The notes under the pieces: generated by a model | The model's database searches: none | Told to the model about the DNA's origin: nothing | What the model saw: the letters and a program-made list of their open reading frames with translations, nothing else | Assembly (NCBI GenBank): GCA_947381965.1 | Contig: CANCXX010000039.1 | Coordinates: 1-46,045, forward strand | Source of the DNA: an uncultured bacterium | GTDB lineage: Bacteria; Bacillota; Clostridia; Lachnospirales; Lachnospiraceae | Direction: 5' to 3' | Length of the DNA: 46,045 nucleotides | Shown here: in pieces, positions 5,510 through 13,807 of the stretch | How the letters are laid out: the number at the start of each line of letters is the position of its first letter | Position numbering within the stretch: the first letter of the stretch is position 1 | Program-made: the position numbers and the translations under genes

Positions 5510-6309
5510 AGCAAAATCTTTCCAAAGAGCACACAAAGGGTCAGATAGCAGACCACCGTTCCATAAGCAATCCCATCCCTTTTTTTATAAATAAGGGGTT
5601 TCATTTTGGTGCGGTGTTCGCCGCCTCTGTAGCACCTTGCCTCCATTGCCATAGCCAGGTCATTGGCCCGTCGAAATGCGGAAATGAACAACGGCACCAA
5701 AAGCGGCACCAGACTTTTGGCTTTCTTTATCAAATTCCCACTTTCAAAATCAGCGCCTCTGGCAATCTGGGCCTTCATAATTTTATCAGTTTCCTCCAGT
5801 AAAATCGGAATAAACCTGAGAGCAATTGACATCATCATTGCAATTTCATGAACTGGTACTTTCAGCTTTCTTAAAGGGCCAAGAAGCTTTTCCATGCCAT
5901 CTGTCAAGTTATTAGGCGTAGTTGTCAATGTCATGACAGACGAACCCATAATAAGAAAAATAAGTCTAATTGCCATAAATACGGCCAGTCTTATTCCTTC
6001 TTTTGTAATTTTCAGCTTCCAGAAAGTAAAAATTGCTTCTCCTGGTGTCAAAAACAGGTTAAATACCACTGCAATAATCAAAAGAAATATAATTGACTTC
6101 ATCCCTCTTACAATAAAACGCGGCGGAACTTTTGACAATTTAATTACCAGTGCCAGGAAAAGACCGGCTATCAGATAGCCTACAAGATTGTCCACAATAA
6201 AAAGTGATATAATATAGCAAATGGTAGTAACCAGCTTTACACGGGGATCCAGCCTGTGTATGATGGAATCCGTCTGATAATACTGGCCAAGCGTAATTTC
6301 TCTTAACAT
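5506..6309 (-). CDS. ecfT: Energy-coupling factor transporter transmembrane protein EcfT
   Basis: 267 aa. Membrane scaffold of group II ECF importers, coupling the two ATPases to exchangeable substrate-binding S components. About five hydrophobic helices and the coupling-helix motifs, including ALRFIPILLEETDKIMKAQIARGADFE and the downstream Ala-Arg-Gly context. AGGGAG precedes the ATG. It normally follows ecfA2 directly; here a DUF402 gene sits between. No S component is encoded nearby, so the substrate range cannot be told. Confidence 0.95.
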   Translation of the reverse strand: MLREITLGQYYQTDSIIHRLDPRVKLVTTICYIISLFIVDNLVGYLIAGLFLALVIKLSKVPPRFIVRGMKSIIFLLIIAVVFNLFLTPGEAIFTFWKLKITKEGIRLAVFMAIRLIFLIMGSSVMTLTTTPNNLTDGMEKLLGPLRKLKVPVHEIAMMMSIALRFIPILLEETDKIMKAQIARGADFESGNLIKKAKSLVPLLVPLFISAFRRANDLAMAMEARCYRGGEHRTKMKPLIYKKRDGIAYGTVVCYLTLCVLFGKILL

Positions 6310-6378
6310 TTTTTAACTCCCTTTTCGGAAAAGCATTCCCTCTATGAAAACTTAACAACTATCTGATAAACGGAAATT

Positions 6379-6915
6379 TTAGCAATTCTCTAAAATATTA
6401 AGCATTTCACTGACGTAGTCCCGAAATTTTCCAATATCTGATAACAATCCGTCTTGTAGCTTTTGAGAGACAGCAAGCGCCCGATTGTATTGCGGTGTGG
6501 TAATTTCACCTGTTTTCAGCGCTTCCTGCAATTCGTCCATATCATCTACCATAATCTCTCCCTTTGGATAAACCACCAAATCCAAATATAAGTCGTAAAA
6601 ATACGGAACATTGTCATCATCATATCCCTGTGTGTCAATTATATCTATATAACAAACTTTAATTATAAAATTATCATCCATCATTACTGTAATACAGTAA
6701 AACTCATTTTCCGGCATAATTGTCAGCCAGTGATAACCTTTATCACATACAATTACATCTTTGTTATTGTATTTCCATATTTGCTTATCTGAAACAGAAT
6801 TTATGGTCAGCAGTCCAAGATACCCTTTTATTATGGGGGTATTTACCTGCTTGCCGATTCTGTCTTTTGAAATTATACATTTCCATTCATCATAGGTCAA
6901 TCTGCATTTATACAT
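6379..6915 (-). CDS. DUF402-domain protein inserted in the ecf operon
   Basis: 178 aa. The central part (MPENEFYCITVMMDD, KVCYIDI, YFYDLYLDLVVYPKGEI, then VDDMDELQEALKTGEIT) matches the DUF402 pattern, a beta-rich fold whose members include FomD-like and other nucleoside phosphate hydrolases using Asp/Glu-bound metal ions. The acidic residues expected at the metal site are present. It lies 27 nt after ecfA2 and 69 nt before ecfT, so should be co-transcribed. It is visibly more AT-rich than its neighbours, suggesting late acquisition. The link to ECF transport is unknown. Confidence 0.75.
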   Translation of the reverse strand: MYKCRLTYDEWKCIISKDRIGKQVNTPIIKGYLGLLTINSVSDKQIWKYNNKDVIVCDKGYHWLTIMPENEFYCITVMMDDNFIIKVCYIDIIDTQGYDDDNVPYFYDLYLDLVVYPKGEIMVDDMDELQEALKTGEITTPQYNRALAVSQKLQDGLLSDIGKFRDYVSEMLNILENC

Positions 6916-6942
6916 TGATATACTACCTTCTAATGTGACTGT

Positions 6943-7791
6943 TTATCCCTTTACCGCCCTCAAAATAGCTTCTTTTGCCTCTTCAATGGTGGTGATATCT
7001 GTATCAACATGAAAACCTGCTTTTTTAAACGCCTGCATAATGTACGTCACCTGAGGCGCCGCAAGTCCCACTTCTTCCAGTTCTCTATAGTGTCTGAATA
7101 CTTCTTTGGGTTCATCATCATACATAACCTGCCCTTGATTCATAACAATGATTCGATCCACATAGCGGGCCACATCCTCCATGCTGTGGGAAACCAAAAT
7201 AACCGTCATCCCCGCCTCCTCCCGGAGTCTGGCAATCTGGTCCAAAATTTCATCCCGCCCCTTTGGGTCAAGTCCGGCCGTAGGTTCATCCAGGATAAGC
7301 ACTTCCGGCTTCATGGCAAGCACGCCTGCGATTGCCACTCTCCGCTTTTGACCTCCTGAAAGGTCAAAAGGCGACTGGTAGAAATATTCGTCCGAAAGTC
7401 CCACCTGCTTTAGCGCCGCATATGCTCTAAGCTCCACTTCCTTTTTATCAAGTCCCAGATTTTTGGGTCCAAAGCAGACGTCAGAAAATACATCAATTTC
7501 AAAAAGCTGGTGTTCCGGGTACTGGAACACCAGCCCCACCTTGCTTCGAAGCTCTTTCTTATTATAATCCTTGTCATGTATGTCCGCCCCATTATAGTAA
7601 ATATTTCCCTCTGTAGGCGCCAGCAGTCCGTTCAGGTGTTGAACAAGGGTCGATTTGCCGGAACCGGTATGTCCGATAAGGCCAATAAACTGCCCCTCCG
7701 GTATCACAAGACTGATATCCTTCAGCGCCGCATACTCCATGGCTGTCCCAGATTCGTATATATGACTTACATGATCCAAAATAATAGACAT
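6943..7791 (-). CDS. ecfA2: Energy-coupling factor transporter ATP-binding protein EcfA2
   Basis: 282 aa. One of two ABC ATPases powering ECF uptake of vitamins or metal ions. Walker A GHTGSGKST, Q-loop QYPEHQLF, signature LSGGQKRR, Walker B VLILDEPTAGLDP, and switch His in LVSHSMED. The start is 2 nt beyond the ecfA1 stop. Assigned A2 rather than A1 from its order after the other ATPase and its N-terminus MSIILDHVSHIYESGTAMEYAAL. Confidence 0.95.
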   Translation of the reverse strand: MSIILDHVSHIYESGTAMEYAALKDISLVIPEGQFIGLIGHTGSGKSTLVQHLNGLLAPTEGNIYYNGADIHDKDYNKKELRSKVGLVFQYPEHQLFEIDVFSDVCFGPKNLGLDKKEVELRAYAALKQVGLSDEYFYQSPFDLSGGQKRRVAIAGVLAMKPEVLILDEPTAGLDPKGRDEILDQIARLREEAGMTVILVSHSMEDVARYVDRIIVMNQGQVMYDDEPKEVFRHYRELEEVGLAAPQVTYIMQAFKKAGFHVDTDITTIEEAKEAILRAVKG

Positions 7792-7793
7792 TT

Positions 7794-8645
7794 CTACCTC
7801 ACTTTCAGACAGGCCGCCACCAGTTCTTCACAGGTCAGTATCCCTTCCGGAATGGCAAGGCCGCCTTTTCTAAGCTCATGTGCCAGCAGAGTAACCTGCG
7901 GTACGTCCAGCCTTAAACTTTTCAACTTTTCAACCTGGCTGAACACTTCCCTTGGCGTCCCCTCCATGGCAATTTTTCCCTTATCCATCACAAAAACCTT
8001 ATTGGCATGTATAATCTCTTCCATATAGTGGGTAATCAGAATTATAGTGATCTCTTCCACATCATTCAGCGCCCTGGCCGCACGGATTACTTCTTTCCGT
8101 CCATTCGGGTCAAGCATGGCAGTTGGTTCGTCCAGTACAATACATTTCGGGTGCATTGCAATCACCCCGGCAATAGAAACCCGCTGTTTCTGGCCCCCGG
8201 ATAATTTATTGGGGGAATGCTTCCGAAATTCATACATTCCCACCGCCTTAAGACTTTCCTCCACCCTCTGCCAGATTTCTTCTGTAGGAACCCCAAGGTT
8301 CTCCGGGCCAAACCCCACATCCTCCTCCACAACCTGTCCAATAATCTGATTATCCGGGTTCTGGAACACCATCCCGGCTTTCTGCCTGACCTCCCAGAGA
8401 CTGGATTCCTGCGAGGTATCCTTTCCATCTACCCATAAAGTTCCCTCCGTAGGATAAAGAATCGCATTCAAATGCTTGGCAAAAGTAGATTTCCCGGAAC
8501 CGTTATGTCCAAGAATTGCAACAAAATCCCCCTGCTGTATATCAAGGCTTACGTCGTCCACTGCACGGGTAATGCCCTCCACGTTGCCCTCTTCATCTCT
8601 TCTTATATACTCATAAACAAGATTTCTGGCTTCTATAATTCCCAT
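7794..8645 (-). CDS. ecfA1: Energy-coupling factor transporter ATP-binding protein EcfA1
   Basis: 283 aa. Partner ATPase of EcfA2. Walker [11 protein letters not shown]-loop FQNPDNQI, signature LSGGQKQR, Walker [14 protein letters not shown], switch His ILITHYMEE. The ATG of [13 protein letters not shown] is chosen over an upstream TTG because GAAGGA lies in register with it. First gene of the ecf operon, with a 190-nt leader that contains one copy of the interspersed repeat. Confidence 0.95.
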   Translation of the reverse strand: MGIIEARNLVYEYIRRDEEGNVEGITRAVDDVSLDIQQGDFVAILGHNGSGKSTFAKHLNAILYPTEGTLWVDGKDTSQESSLWEVRQKAGMVFQNPDNQIIGQVVEEDVGFGPENLGVPTEEIWQRVEESLKAVGMYEFRKHSPNKLSGGQKQRVSIAGVIAMHPKCIVLDEPTAMLDPNGRKEVIRAARALNDVEEITIILITHYMEEIIHANKVFVMDKGKIAMEGTPREVFSQVEKLKSLRLDVPQVTLLAHELRKGGLAIPEGILTCEELVAACLKVR

Positions 8646-8709
8646 TTTTCTTCCTTCATTATCCAATCTGTTCTATTGACCACTGCCCTTGATTTCCATT
8701 TCCATCGCT

Positions 8710-8828
8710 GCTATTCACGGCCTGGGGTTCCCTCGTAGTAGCCCTTTGGAACGTTATTCTCCCTCGCTCCTGAACCATGTTCTCACAAAATACACAGCCA
8801 ATACGCATTCCTGAATGAAAATAGTAAC
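8710..8828. repeat. Interspersed repeat, copy 1
   Basis: CTATTCACGGCCTG at the left, ATGTTCTCAC in the middle and GCATTCCTGA...AATAGTAAC at the right match copy 2 in the same orientation, minus a 22-nt hairpin insert present in copy 2. Termini are degenerate. It would lie in the 5' untranslated RNA of ecfA1. Confidence 0.7.
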
Positions 8829-8840
8829 TTTCCGTCCTAT

Positions 8841-8869
8841 ATTGTACAGGATATTAATTTTAATTGCAA
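8841..8869 (-). promoter_or_regulatory. Promoter of the ecf operon
   Basis: TTGCAA (8869-8864), 17-nt spacer, TACAAT (8846-8841) on the - strand, about 190 nt before ecfA1. The -35 hexamer is palindromic and also serves a rightward promoter. Confidence 0.65.
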
Positions 8870-8892
8870 TACAATGTGTTTTATCGTATGAT
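8864..8892 (+). promoter_or_regulatory. Promoter of the VanY-like gene, sharing the -35 of the ecf promoter
   Basis: TTGCAA (8864-8869), 17-nt spacer, TATGAT (8887-8892). The same six bases are the -35 of the leftward ecf promoter, so the two should exclude each other. The start would lie about 200 nt before the gene, and the leader contains repeat copy 2. Confidence 0.5.
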
Positions 8893-8909
8893 AAATTAAA
8901 ATATAAAAT

Positions 8910-9055
8910 GTTACTATTCACGGCCTGAGAGCCGCTCATAGTAACAATTCGGAGCGATATTCCAAGTTTTGCTTCGCAAAAATCGCCCCTCACTCCTGCA
9001 TCATGTTCTCACGGAATGCGCAACAAGTGCACATTCCTGACCCGTGAATAGTAAC
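8910..9055. repeat. Interspersed repeat, copy 2 (14-bp perfect terminal inverted repeats)
   Basis: 146 bp bounded by GTTACTATTCACGG and CCGTGAATAGTAAC, exact inverted repeats. Inside are TTTTGC-TTC-GCAAAA and the conserved ATGTTCTCAC and CACATTCCTGA blocks. No transposase; short frames within it are not supported as genes. Structure resembles a MITE or large palindromic intergenic repeat. It lies in the leader of the VanY-like gene. Confidence 0.75.
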
Positions 9056-9101
9056 TATAAAATCTGCAGAATGTCTATGGTACCGGAATGGAGGATTTAA
9101 T

Positions 9102-10013
9102 ATGGAAAAAATTTTGAAACCACTTGTTTTTCTTGTTGTCCTGGTTGTAATTAGCTCTGGTCTGGCAAGGGTCCTTACAAGAGGTGAAACGCTTCTTGAA
9201 TATGCAGAAAGCAACCCGGAAATCGCTTATGCCACTCCCAGCGTTTCGACCAGCCCCACACCCTCTCCATCTCCCACCGCCACTCCTTCCCCGACGCCGA
9301 CTCCCACCACTATGCCCTTTGTTCCGGCTGACGAAGAATCAGACGCAAGCGTCCATTATGCGGATGGTTTCTTTTATCAGCCCCTGTCTGATGCAGTAAT
9401 AGCCAAAATCACAGGTATCTCCTATCCGGTTGCAGAGACAATGGCCCCTTTATTATCTTTACAGGTTACTAATATCATATCCGATGGTGAAATTCCTGCC
9501 ATAACATATGACGACCTTCGCTATGTCAACGTGCTTTATTATGACTTTGACGGCCAGCCCCAAACTGGGGAATTAATCTGTAACAAAGGAATTGCCCAGG
9601 ACTTAGTGGAAATTTTTTATGAACTTTATCAAAATGAATACCAGATTGAAAAAATCAGATTGATTGACGAATATGGTGGTGATGATACAGCCTCTATGCT
9701 GGATAACAACACTTCATGCTTTAATTACCGACTGGTAGACGGCACCAGCAGCCTGTCCAAACATGCCCTTGGATGCGCAATAGATATTAATCCCTTTTAT
9801 AATCCTTATGTAGTTTTCAATAAGGATGGAAGTGGTGATACTTATATTTCCCCTGCCGGAAGCGAAATATATGCAGATCGCTCGCAAAACTTTCCCTATA
9901 AAATTGATGAAAACGATCTGTGCTACCAGCTGTTCAAAAAGCATGGCTTTACCTGGGGCGGAAACTGGAATTCCAGTAAAGACTATCAGCACTTCCAAAA
10001 AGTGGTAAATTAA
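9102..10013 (+). CDS. VanY-like M15 family D-Ala-D-Ala carboxypeptidase, membrane-anchored
   Basis: 303 aa. Predicted to trim peptidoglycan stem peptides outside the membrane. One N-terminal helix (about 5-24), a Pro/Thr/Ser-rich spacer (about 45-75), then the peptidase domain with its zinc-site motif SKHALGCAIDIN (His221, Asp228) and YQHF (His297). GGAGG precedes the ATG. The helix lacks a lipobox cysteine, so it is probably a signal anchor. Related M15 enzymes include VanY, but there are no van regulators or ligases nearby, so housekeeping wall remodelling is more likely than glycopeptide resistance. Confidence 0.85.
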   Translation: MEKILKPLVFLVVLVVISSGLARVLTRGETLLEYAESNPEIAYATPSVSTSPTPSPSPTATPSPTPTPTTMPFVPADEESDASVHYADGFFYQPLSDAVIAKITGISYPVAETMAPLLSLQVTNIISDGEIPAITYDDLRYVNVLYYDFDGQPQTGELICNKGIAQDLVEIFYELYQNEYQIEKIRLIDEYGGDDTASMLDNNTSCFNYRLVDGTSSLSKHALGCAIDINPFYNPYVVFNKDGSGDTYISPAGSEIYADRSQNFPYKIDENDLCYQLFKKHGFTWGGNWNSSKDYQHFQKVVN

Positions 10014-10588
10014 AGAACGTCTACGGGCTCCTCCCAAATACTTTGGATGCCGCCATCCCTCTCTTGGTTATCCTGTGTCCATTTTCTGTCTTTATATTCT
10101 GTCTCCAGAATAAGGGCGATCATATGGTTTTCCATAACCCTTTTCTGGTGATGGGATATAAAAAGGCAGAATACCACGCACAAAAAGGCTCCTGCAATAA
10201 CCATTAAAATATGTACATTTCCATTCATTCTGCTCCCCAGAAGCAAACCTGCGGCAAGCACGAAAAAGAATATTGCCAGGGCTATTGCATAAAATCCGTT
10301 CCCGTCTTCCTTCATCTGGGCGCAGATTTGGTAGTATTGATCCCTGTCGCTAACTTTATTCTCCAGTTCATCGCGTATTCTCTGCATTTGTTCTTCCTTA
10401 TATCCCTTCTTTTTTAATTTTCCAATAAGAGGAATCTGACCTGTGTATTTTGAGGGGAAATGAGGATGTAGCTTTTCCAACAGGCAGGCAATGCAGTTAA
10501 TAAGAGAAGTCAATAATTCGATAACTGCAACAAATAAGTTAATAAAGGATTTAAAAAAATTTTTTATGGCCTGATATACGGCGTCCAT
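10010..10588 (-). CDS. Hypothetical membrane protein (192 aa)
   Basis: Not recognised. An N-terminal amphipathic/hydrophobic stretch (IKNFFKSFINLFVAVIELL), a charged middle (GYKEEQMQRIRDELENKVSD), two membrane helices (about residues 100-145) and a polar tail. AGAAGGG stands 11 nt before the ATG chosen. Convergent with the VanY-like gene, overlapping it by 4 nt at the stop codons, so the two genes cannot each have a private terminator between them. No partner or function can be inferred. Confidence 0.7.
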   Translation of the reverse strand: MDAVYQAIKNFFKSFINLFVAVIELLTSLINCIACLLEKLHPHFPSKYTGQIPLIGKLKKKGYKEEQMQRIRDELENKVSDRDQYYQICAQMKEDGNGFYAIALAIFFFVLAAGLLLGSRMNGNVHILMVIAGAFLCVVFCLFISHHQKRVMENHMIALILETEYKDRKWTQDNQERDGGIQSIWEEPVDVL

Positions 10589-10728
10589 GTTTATATATTC
10601 CCTTCTTTTGTTCATTCAAAATTGAGTAGGAAAAACCAGCTTCTCCCAGCCCCATTATACGGAGCATTTGTCAAACACGCTCTAACCTTCCTACACGCCT
10701 CTGCACATTAAACTGCCTTATGCACAAA

Positions 10729-10763
10729 AGACCGCTGCACAATTATTGTGCGGCAGCCTTTTT
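10729..10763. terminator. Terminator after rplQ
   Basis: GCACAA-TAA-TTGTGC core extended by GC-rich flanks (GGCTGCC / AGCGGTC), followed by TTTTG on the - strand and by CTTTTT on the + strand. It ends the S10-spc-alpha run and may also act on rightward transcription. Confidence 0.75.
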
Positions 10764-10773
10764 CATCTTATTA

Positions 10774-11310
10774 TTAAACTAACTCAAGAACTACTTCCAT
10801 AGCTCCATCACCCTTACGCTGGCCGATCTTGATGATTCTTGTGTAACCACCATGACGGTTTACATATTTAGGGCCATATTCATCAAACAGCTTTGCAACG
10901 AGGTCAACTTTCTTTGTTCCCCTCTTCCTTCCGGCTTTGGTTGCAGGCACTTCAGTTACCGGATACAAAACTCTAAGTATCTGATGCCTTGCATGTAACC
11001 GGGAGGGCATATCTTTCTTGATTTCTTTTTCAATAATTTCAAATTTAGTTACTTTCTTTCCGTCAACAACTTCCTTTACTCTCTTTCCGTCTTTATCCTT
11101 TACAGGAACCTTAGCGGAAACCTTTACCGTCTCATAGTTGTCCTTTTCCTTTGCTGCAAGCGCAATAATACCTTCTGCAATTTTCTGTACTTCTTTTGCT
11201 CTTGCTAAGGTTGTGGTGATCCTGCCTTTATAAATAAGCGCTGTCACCTGATTTCTAAGTAATGCTTTTCTCTGGGATGAAGTTTTTCCCAATTTTCTGT
11301 ATTTTGCCAT
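10774..11310 (-). CDS. rplQ: Large ribosomal subunit protein L17, enlarged form
   Basis: 178 aa, against about 115-130 in most bacteria. L17 binds 23S rRNA near the exit tunnel. The N-terminus MAKYRKLGKTSSQRKALLRN and the C-terminus HGGYTRIIKIGQRKGDGAMEV are typical. The extra roughly 55 residues are a Lys/Val/Glu-rich insertion after position 57 (KVSAKVPVKDKDGKRVKEVV onward), where shorter homologues have a brief turn. Clostridial L17 proteins often carry such expansions. Last gene of the alpha operon. Confidence 0.95.
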   Translation of the reverse strand: MAKYRKLGKTSSQRKALLRNQVTALIYKGRITTTLARAKEVQKIAEGIIALAAKEKDNYETVKVSAKVPVKDKDGKRVKEVVDGKKVTKFEIIEKEIKKDMPSRLHARHQILRVLYPVTEVPATKAGRKRGTKKVDLVAKLFDEYGPKYVNRHGGYTRIIKIGQRKGDGAMEVVLELV

Positions 11311-11464
11311 TTCCGGCTCCTTTCCTCAACGGGTTAACAAACCCTTCATGGTACATCCGGCCACGCTCTTTGGACTTACTTACCGAATGCAGTTGCTTTC
11401 CATTTTTGAGAACGCACTGCGTACTCTTTGGCTTTACCGCCTGCGTTTCGCAAACAGACAGGAT

Positions 11465-12424
11465 TTATGCTTCCTCGCTTGGATTCAGCTGTAATCCCAG
11501 TTCTTTCAATTTAGCTAAAACTTCCTCCAGGGATTTCCGTCCAAGATTACGGACTTTCATCATATCTTCAGAAGTCTTATTTGTTAATTCTTCAACAGTA
11601 TTAATACCAGCTCTCTTTAAGCAGTTATAGGAACGAACTGACAATTCTAGCTCGTCAATGCTCATTTCCAATACCTTTTCCTTTTCATCCTCTTCCTTTT
11701 CTACCATAACCTCTGCAGTCTTGGCGTTTTCAGACAGGTCAATGAAAAGGCTTAAATGTTCGCTGAGTACTTTTGCAGCAAGGCTGACCGCTTCGTCAGG
11801 TACCAGTGTCCCATTCGTATAGACATCCAGTGTCAGCTTATCGTAGTCCGTGATCTGTCCCACACGTGTGTTTTCAACCGTCACATTCACTCTCTCCACA
11901 GGTGTGTATATAGAGTCTACTGCAATGACACCAATAGGCAAATCCTCGCTTTTATTTTTATCAGCGCTTACATAACCTCTGCCTTTTGTAATGGTCAGCT
12001 CCATGTAAAGCTTGGTATTTTTACCGTTTAAGGTTGCAATTGTAAGGTCTGGATTAAGGATCTCCACATCCTGGTCACACTGGATATCCGATGCTCTTAC
12101 CACGCCTTCGCCTTCATACTCAATATAGGCAGTCTTCGGTTCGTTTGTATCACTGTTGTTTCTTATGGCAAGGCTTTTGATATTCATAATAATTTCAGTT
12201 ACATCTTCCTTAACGCCTTCTATGGAACTGAACTCATGAAGAACACCTTCTATCTTAACCTGGCTTACAGCAGCGCCGGGAAGTGAAGAGAGCATAATTC
12301 TTCTAAGCGAATTGCCAAGCGTGATACCGTAACCTCTTTCCAACGGTTCTACGACAAATTTGCCATACTTTTTATCCTCAGAGATTTCTGCTACCTCAAT
12401 ATTTGGTCTTTCAAATTCGAACAC
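11465..12424 (-). CDS. rpoA: RNA polymerase alpha subunit
   Basis: 319 aa, full length. The N-terminal domain (about 1-230) dimerises and nucleates core assembly: [19 protein letters not shown]. An acidic linker ([10 protein letters not shown]) follows. The C-terminal domain (about 250-315) contacts UP elements and activators: [19 protein letters not shown] and [20 protein letters not shown]. It lies in the alpha operon between rpsD and rplQ, the usual order. Confidence 0.98.
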   Translation of the reverse strand: MFEFERPNIEVAEISEDKKYGKFVVEPLERGYGITLGNSLRRIMLSSLPGAAVSQVKIEGVLHEFSSIEGVKEDVTEIIMNIKSLAIRNNSDTNEPKTAYIEYEGEGVVRASDIQCDQDVEILNPDLTIATLNGKNTKLYMELTITKGRGYVSADKNKSEDLPIGVIAVDSIYTPVERVNVTVENTRVGQITDYDKLTLDVYTNGTLVPDEAVSLAAKVLSEHLSLFIDLSENAKTAEVMVEKEEDEKEKVLEMSIDELELSVRSYNCLKRAGINTVEELTNKTSEDMMKVRNLGRKSLEEVLAKLKELGLQLNPSEEA

Positions 12425-12487
12425 TGCAAATACCCTCCTTTACGAACAATACAAGTAACACTCATAATTCTCCATATGATATAGACG

Positions 12488-12519
12488 CTCTTAGGCAGCG
12501 TACTACGCTGCCTTAAGAG
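12488..12519 (-). other. Stable hairpin between rpsD and rpoA
   Basis: On the - strand CTCTTA-A-GGCAGCG pairs with CGCTGCC-TAAGAG (13 bp, one bulge, loop TAGTA). No U-tract follows, so it is more likely a processing or stability element, or a partial attenuator, than a terminator. Confidence 0.55.
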
Positions 12520-12533
12520 TTTCTTCTCATAGT

Positions 12534-13127
12534 TTATTTAGAATATAATTCGACGATGAGCATTTCGTTAACAGGAACGTCAATCATTTCTCTTGTCGGA
12601 AGGTTCTTAATTGTCCCCTTTAATGCTTCCTGATCCACATCAATCCATTCAGGAACCAGTCTTCCTGATGTCACTTCAAGGATATCTTTGTATCTTTGCA
12701 GGGATTTGGATTTTTCCCTGACTTCAATCACATCCCCGGCTTTCACCTGGTAGGAAGGAATCTGAACTGACTTTCCATTCACCAAAAAATGCTGATGGCC
12801 AACTATCTGTCTGGCTTCTCTTCTGGTTCTTGCAAGTCCCATTCGGAATACCACATTGTCCAGCCTGCATTCCAGCATAACCATCAGGTTTTCACCTGTC
12901 ATGCCCTTCATTCTGTCGGCTTTTTTATAATAATTTCTGAAAGGCTTCTCAAGTACACCATAGATGAATTTTGCTTTCTGCTTTTCCCGGAGCTGAAGGC
13001 CATATTCACTTACTTTTTTGCCAGCCCTTGCGTTTGTTCTGTTTGACTTTTTGTCATAACCCAAAAATACAGGATCAAGACCAAGTGATCTGCATCTTTT
13101 AAGTACCGGAACTCTGTTTACTGCCAT
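12534..13127 (-). CDS. rpsD: Small ribosomal subunit protein S4
   Basis: 197 aa. Primary 16S rRNA-binding protein starting assembly of the 30S body; it often represses its own synthesis. [39 protein letters not shown], and an S4 RNA-binding domain ([36 protein letters not shown]). The N-terminal zinc cysteines of the C+ form are absent: only one Cys is near the N-terminus. A 237-nt spacer with strong pairing lies just upstream. Confidence 0.97.
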   Translation of the reverse strand: MAVNRVPVLKRCRSLGLDPVFLGYDKKSNRTNARAGKKVSEYGLQLREKQKAKFIYGVLEKPFRNYYKKADRMKGMTGENLMVMLECRLDNVVFRMGLARTRREARQIVGHQHFLVNGKSVQIPSYQVKAGDVIEVREKSKSLQRYKDILEVTSGRLVPEWIDVDQEALKGTIKNLPTREMIDVPVNEMLIVELYSK

Positions 13128-13146
13128 TTAATTTTCCTCCTGTTTT

Positions 13147-13239
13147 CAGTTCGGACCAATTCTTTCAGATACCCTCTGACCAGAGCCTGACACTTGCCAT
13201 GTCTTTTCATTTCCAATTTGGTATCTGTCTGTCGAACTG
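13147..13239 (-). promoter_or_regulatory. Probable S4-binding leader upstream of rpsD
   Basis: On the - strand CAGTTCG (13239-13233) pairs with CGAACTG (13153-13147). Inside, CAGATACC pairs with GGTATCTG (8 bp); within that are GACA-TGGCAAG-TGTC and CTCT-GGTC-AGAG. The outer stem ends 5 nt before the AGGAGG of rpsD. Further upstream an AAAAGAGCAG/CTGTTCTTTT hairpin and GTGAAT-GGAA-ATTCAC are visible. S4 is known to repress its gene through a leader in Firmicutes; the position and nesting fit. Pairing is by eye. Confidence 0.6.
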
Positions 13240-13364
13240 TTATTGTTTACAGCGCCTTTACGCCTTCTTCCAACTTTTAATTACATAATACTTTATTAAC
13301 CTGTGAATTTCCATTCACAAAAGAACAGCCTCTGCTCTTTTAATACGAAACCTGATTTTCCGCA

Positions 13365-13763
13365 TTATACACGACGGCGCTTGGGCGGACGGCATCCATT
13401 ATGAGGTACAGGAGTCACGTCCCTGATGCTGGTAACTTCCAGACCGCAGGCTGAAAGGGCACGGATAGCCGCTTCACGTCCTGAACCAGGTCCCTTAACC
13501 ATAACGTCTACTGTCTTTAAGCCATGCACCTGTGCTGCCTTTGCTGCTGTTTCAGCAGCCATCTGAGCCGCATAAGGAGTAGATTTCCTTGAACCTCTAA
13601 AACCAAGACCGCCGGCACTTGCCCAGCTTAAGGCATTTCCTTCATTGTCTGTCAGTGTAACAATTGTATTGTTAAATGAAGACTGGATATGTGCCTGTCC
13701 ACGTTCAACGTTTTTCTTGACACGTTTTTTTGTCACTTTTTTGGTAACTTTTTTTGCTGCCAT
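13365..13763 (-). CDS. rpsK: Small ribosomal subunit protein S11
   Basis: 132 aa, full length. Platform protein of the 30S subunit near the Shine-Dalgarno helix. [39 protein letters not shown] and the conserved tail [18 protein letters not shown]. The basic start ([17 protein letters not shown]) is a common extension. Follows rpsM by 44 nt. Confidence 0.98.
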   Translation of the reverse strand: MAAKKVTKKVTKKRVKKNVERGQAHIQSSFNNTIVTLTDNEGNALSWASAGGLGFRGSRKSTPYAAQMAAETAAKAAQVHGLKTVDVMVKGPGSGREAAIRALSACGLEVTSIRDVTPVPHNGCRPPKRRRV

Positions 13764-13807
13764 CTAAACTAACCTACTTTCTTCAAATCATGATGAATTG
13801 TTTCTTC

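Noticed and set aside
8754-9214. Two leftward frames of 74-79 codons before the VanY-like gene
   Set aside because: They are translations of the interspersed repeat and its surroundings; no ribosome binding site, and they overlap promoters and the VanY start.
9102-10013. Glycopeptide-resistance vanY
   Set aside because: No vanR/S, vanH, vanX or ligase nearby; the N-terminal anchor and isolated context fit ordinary wall remodelling.
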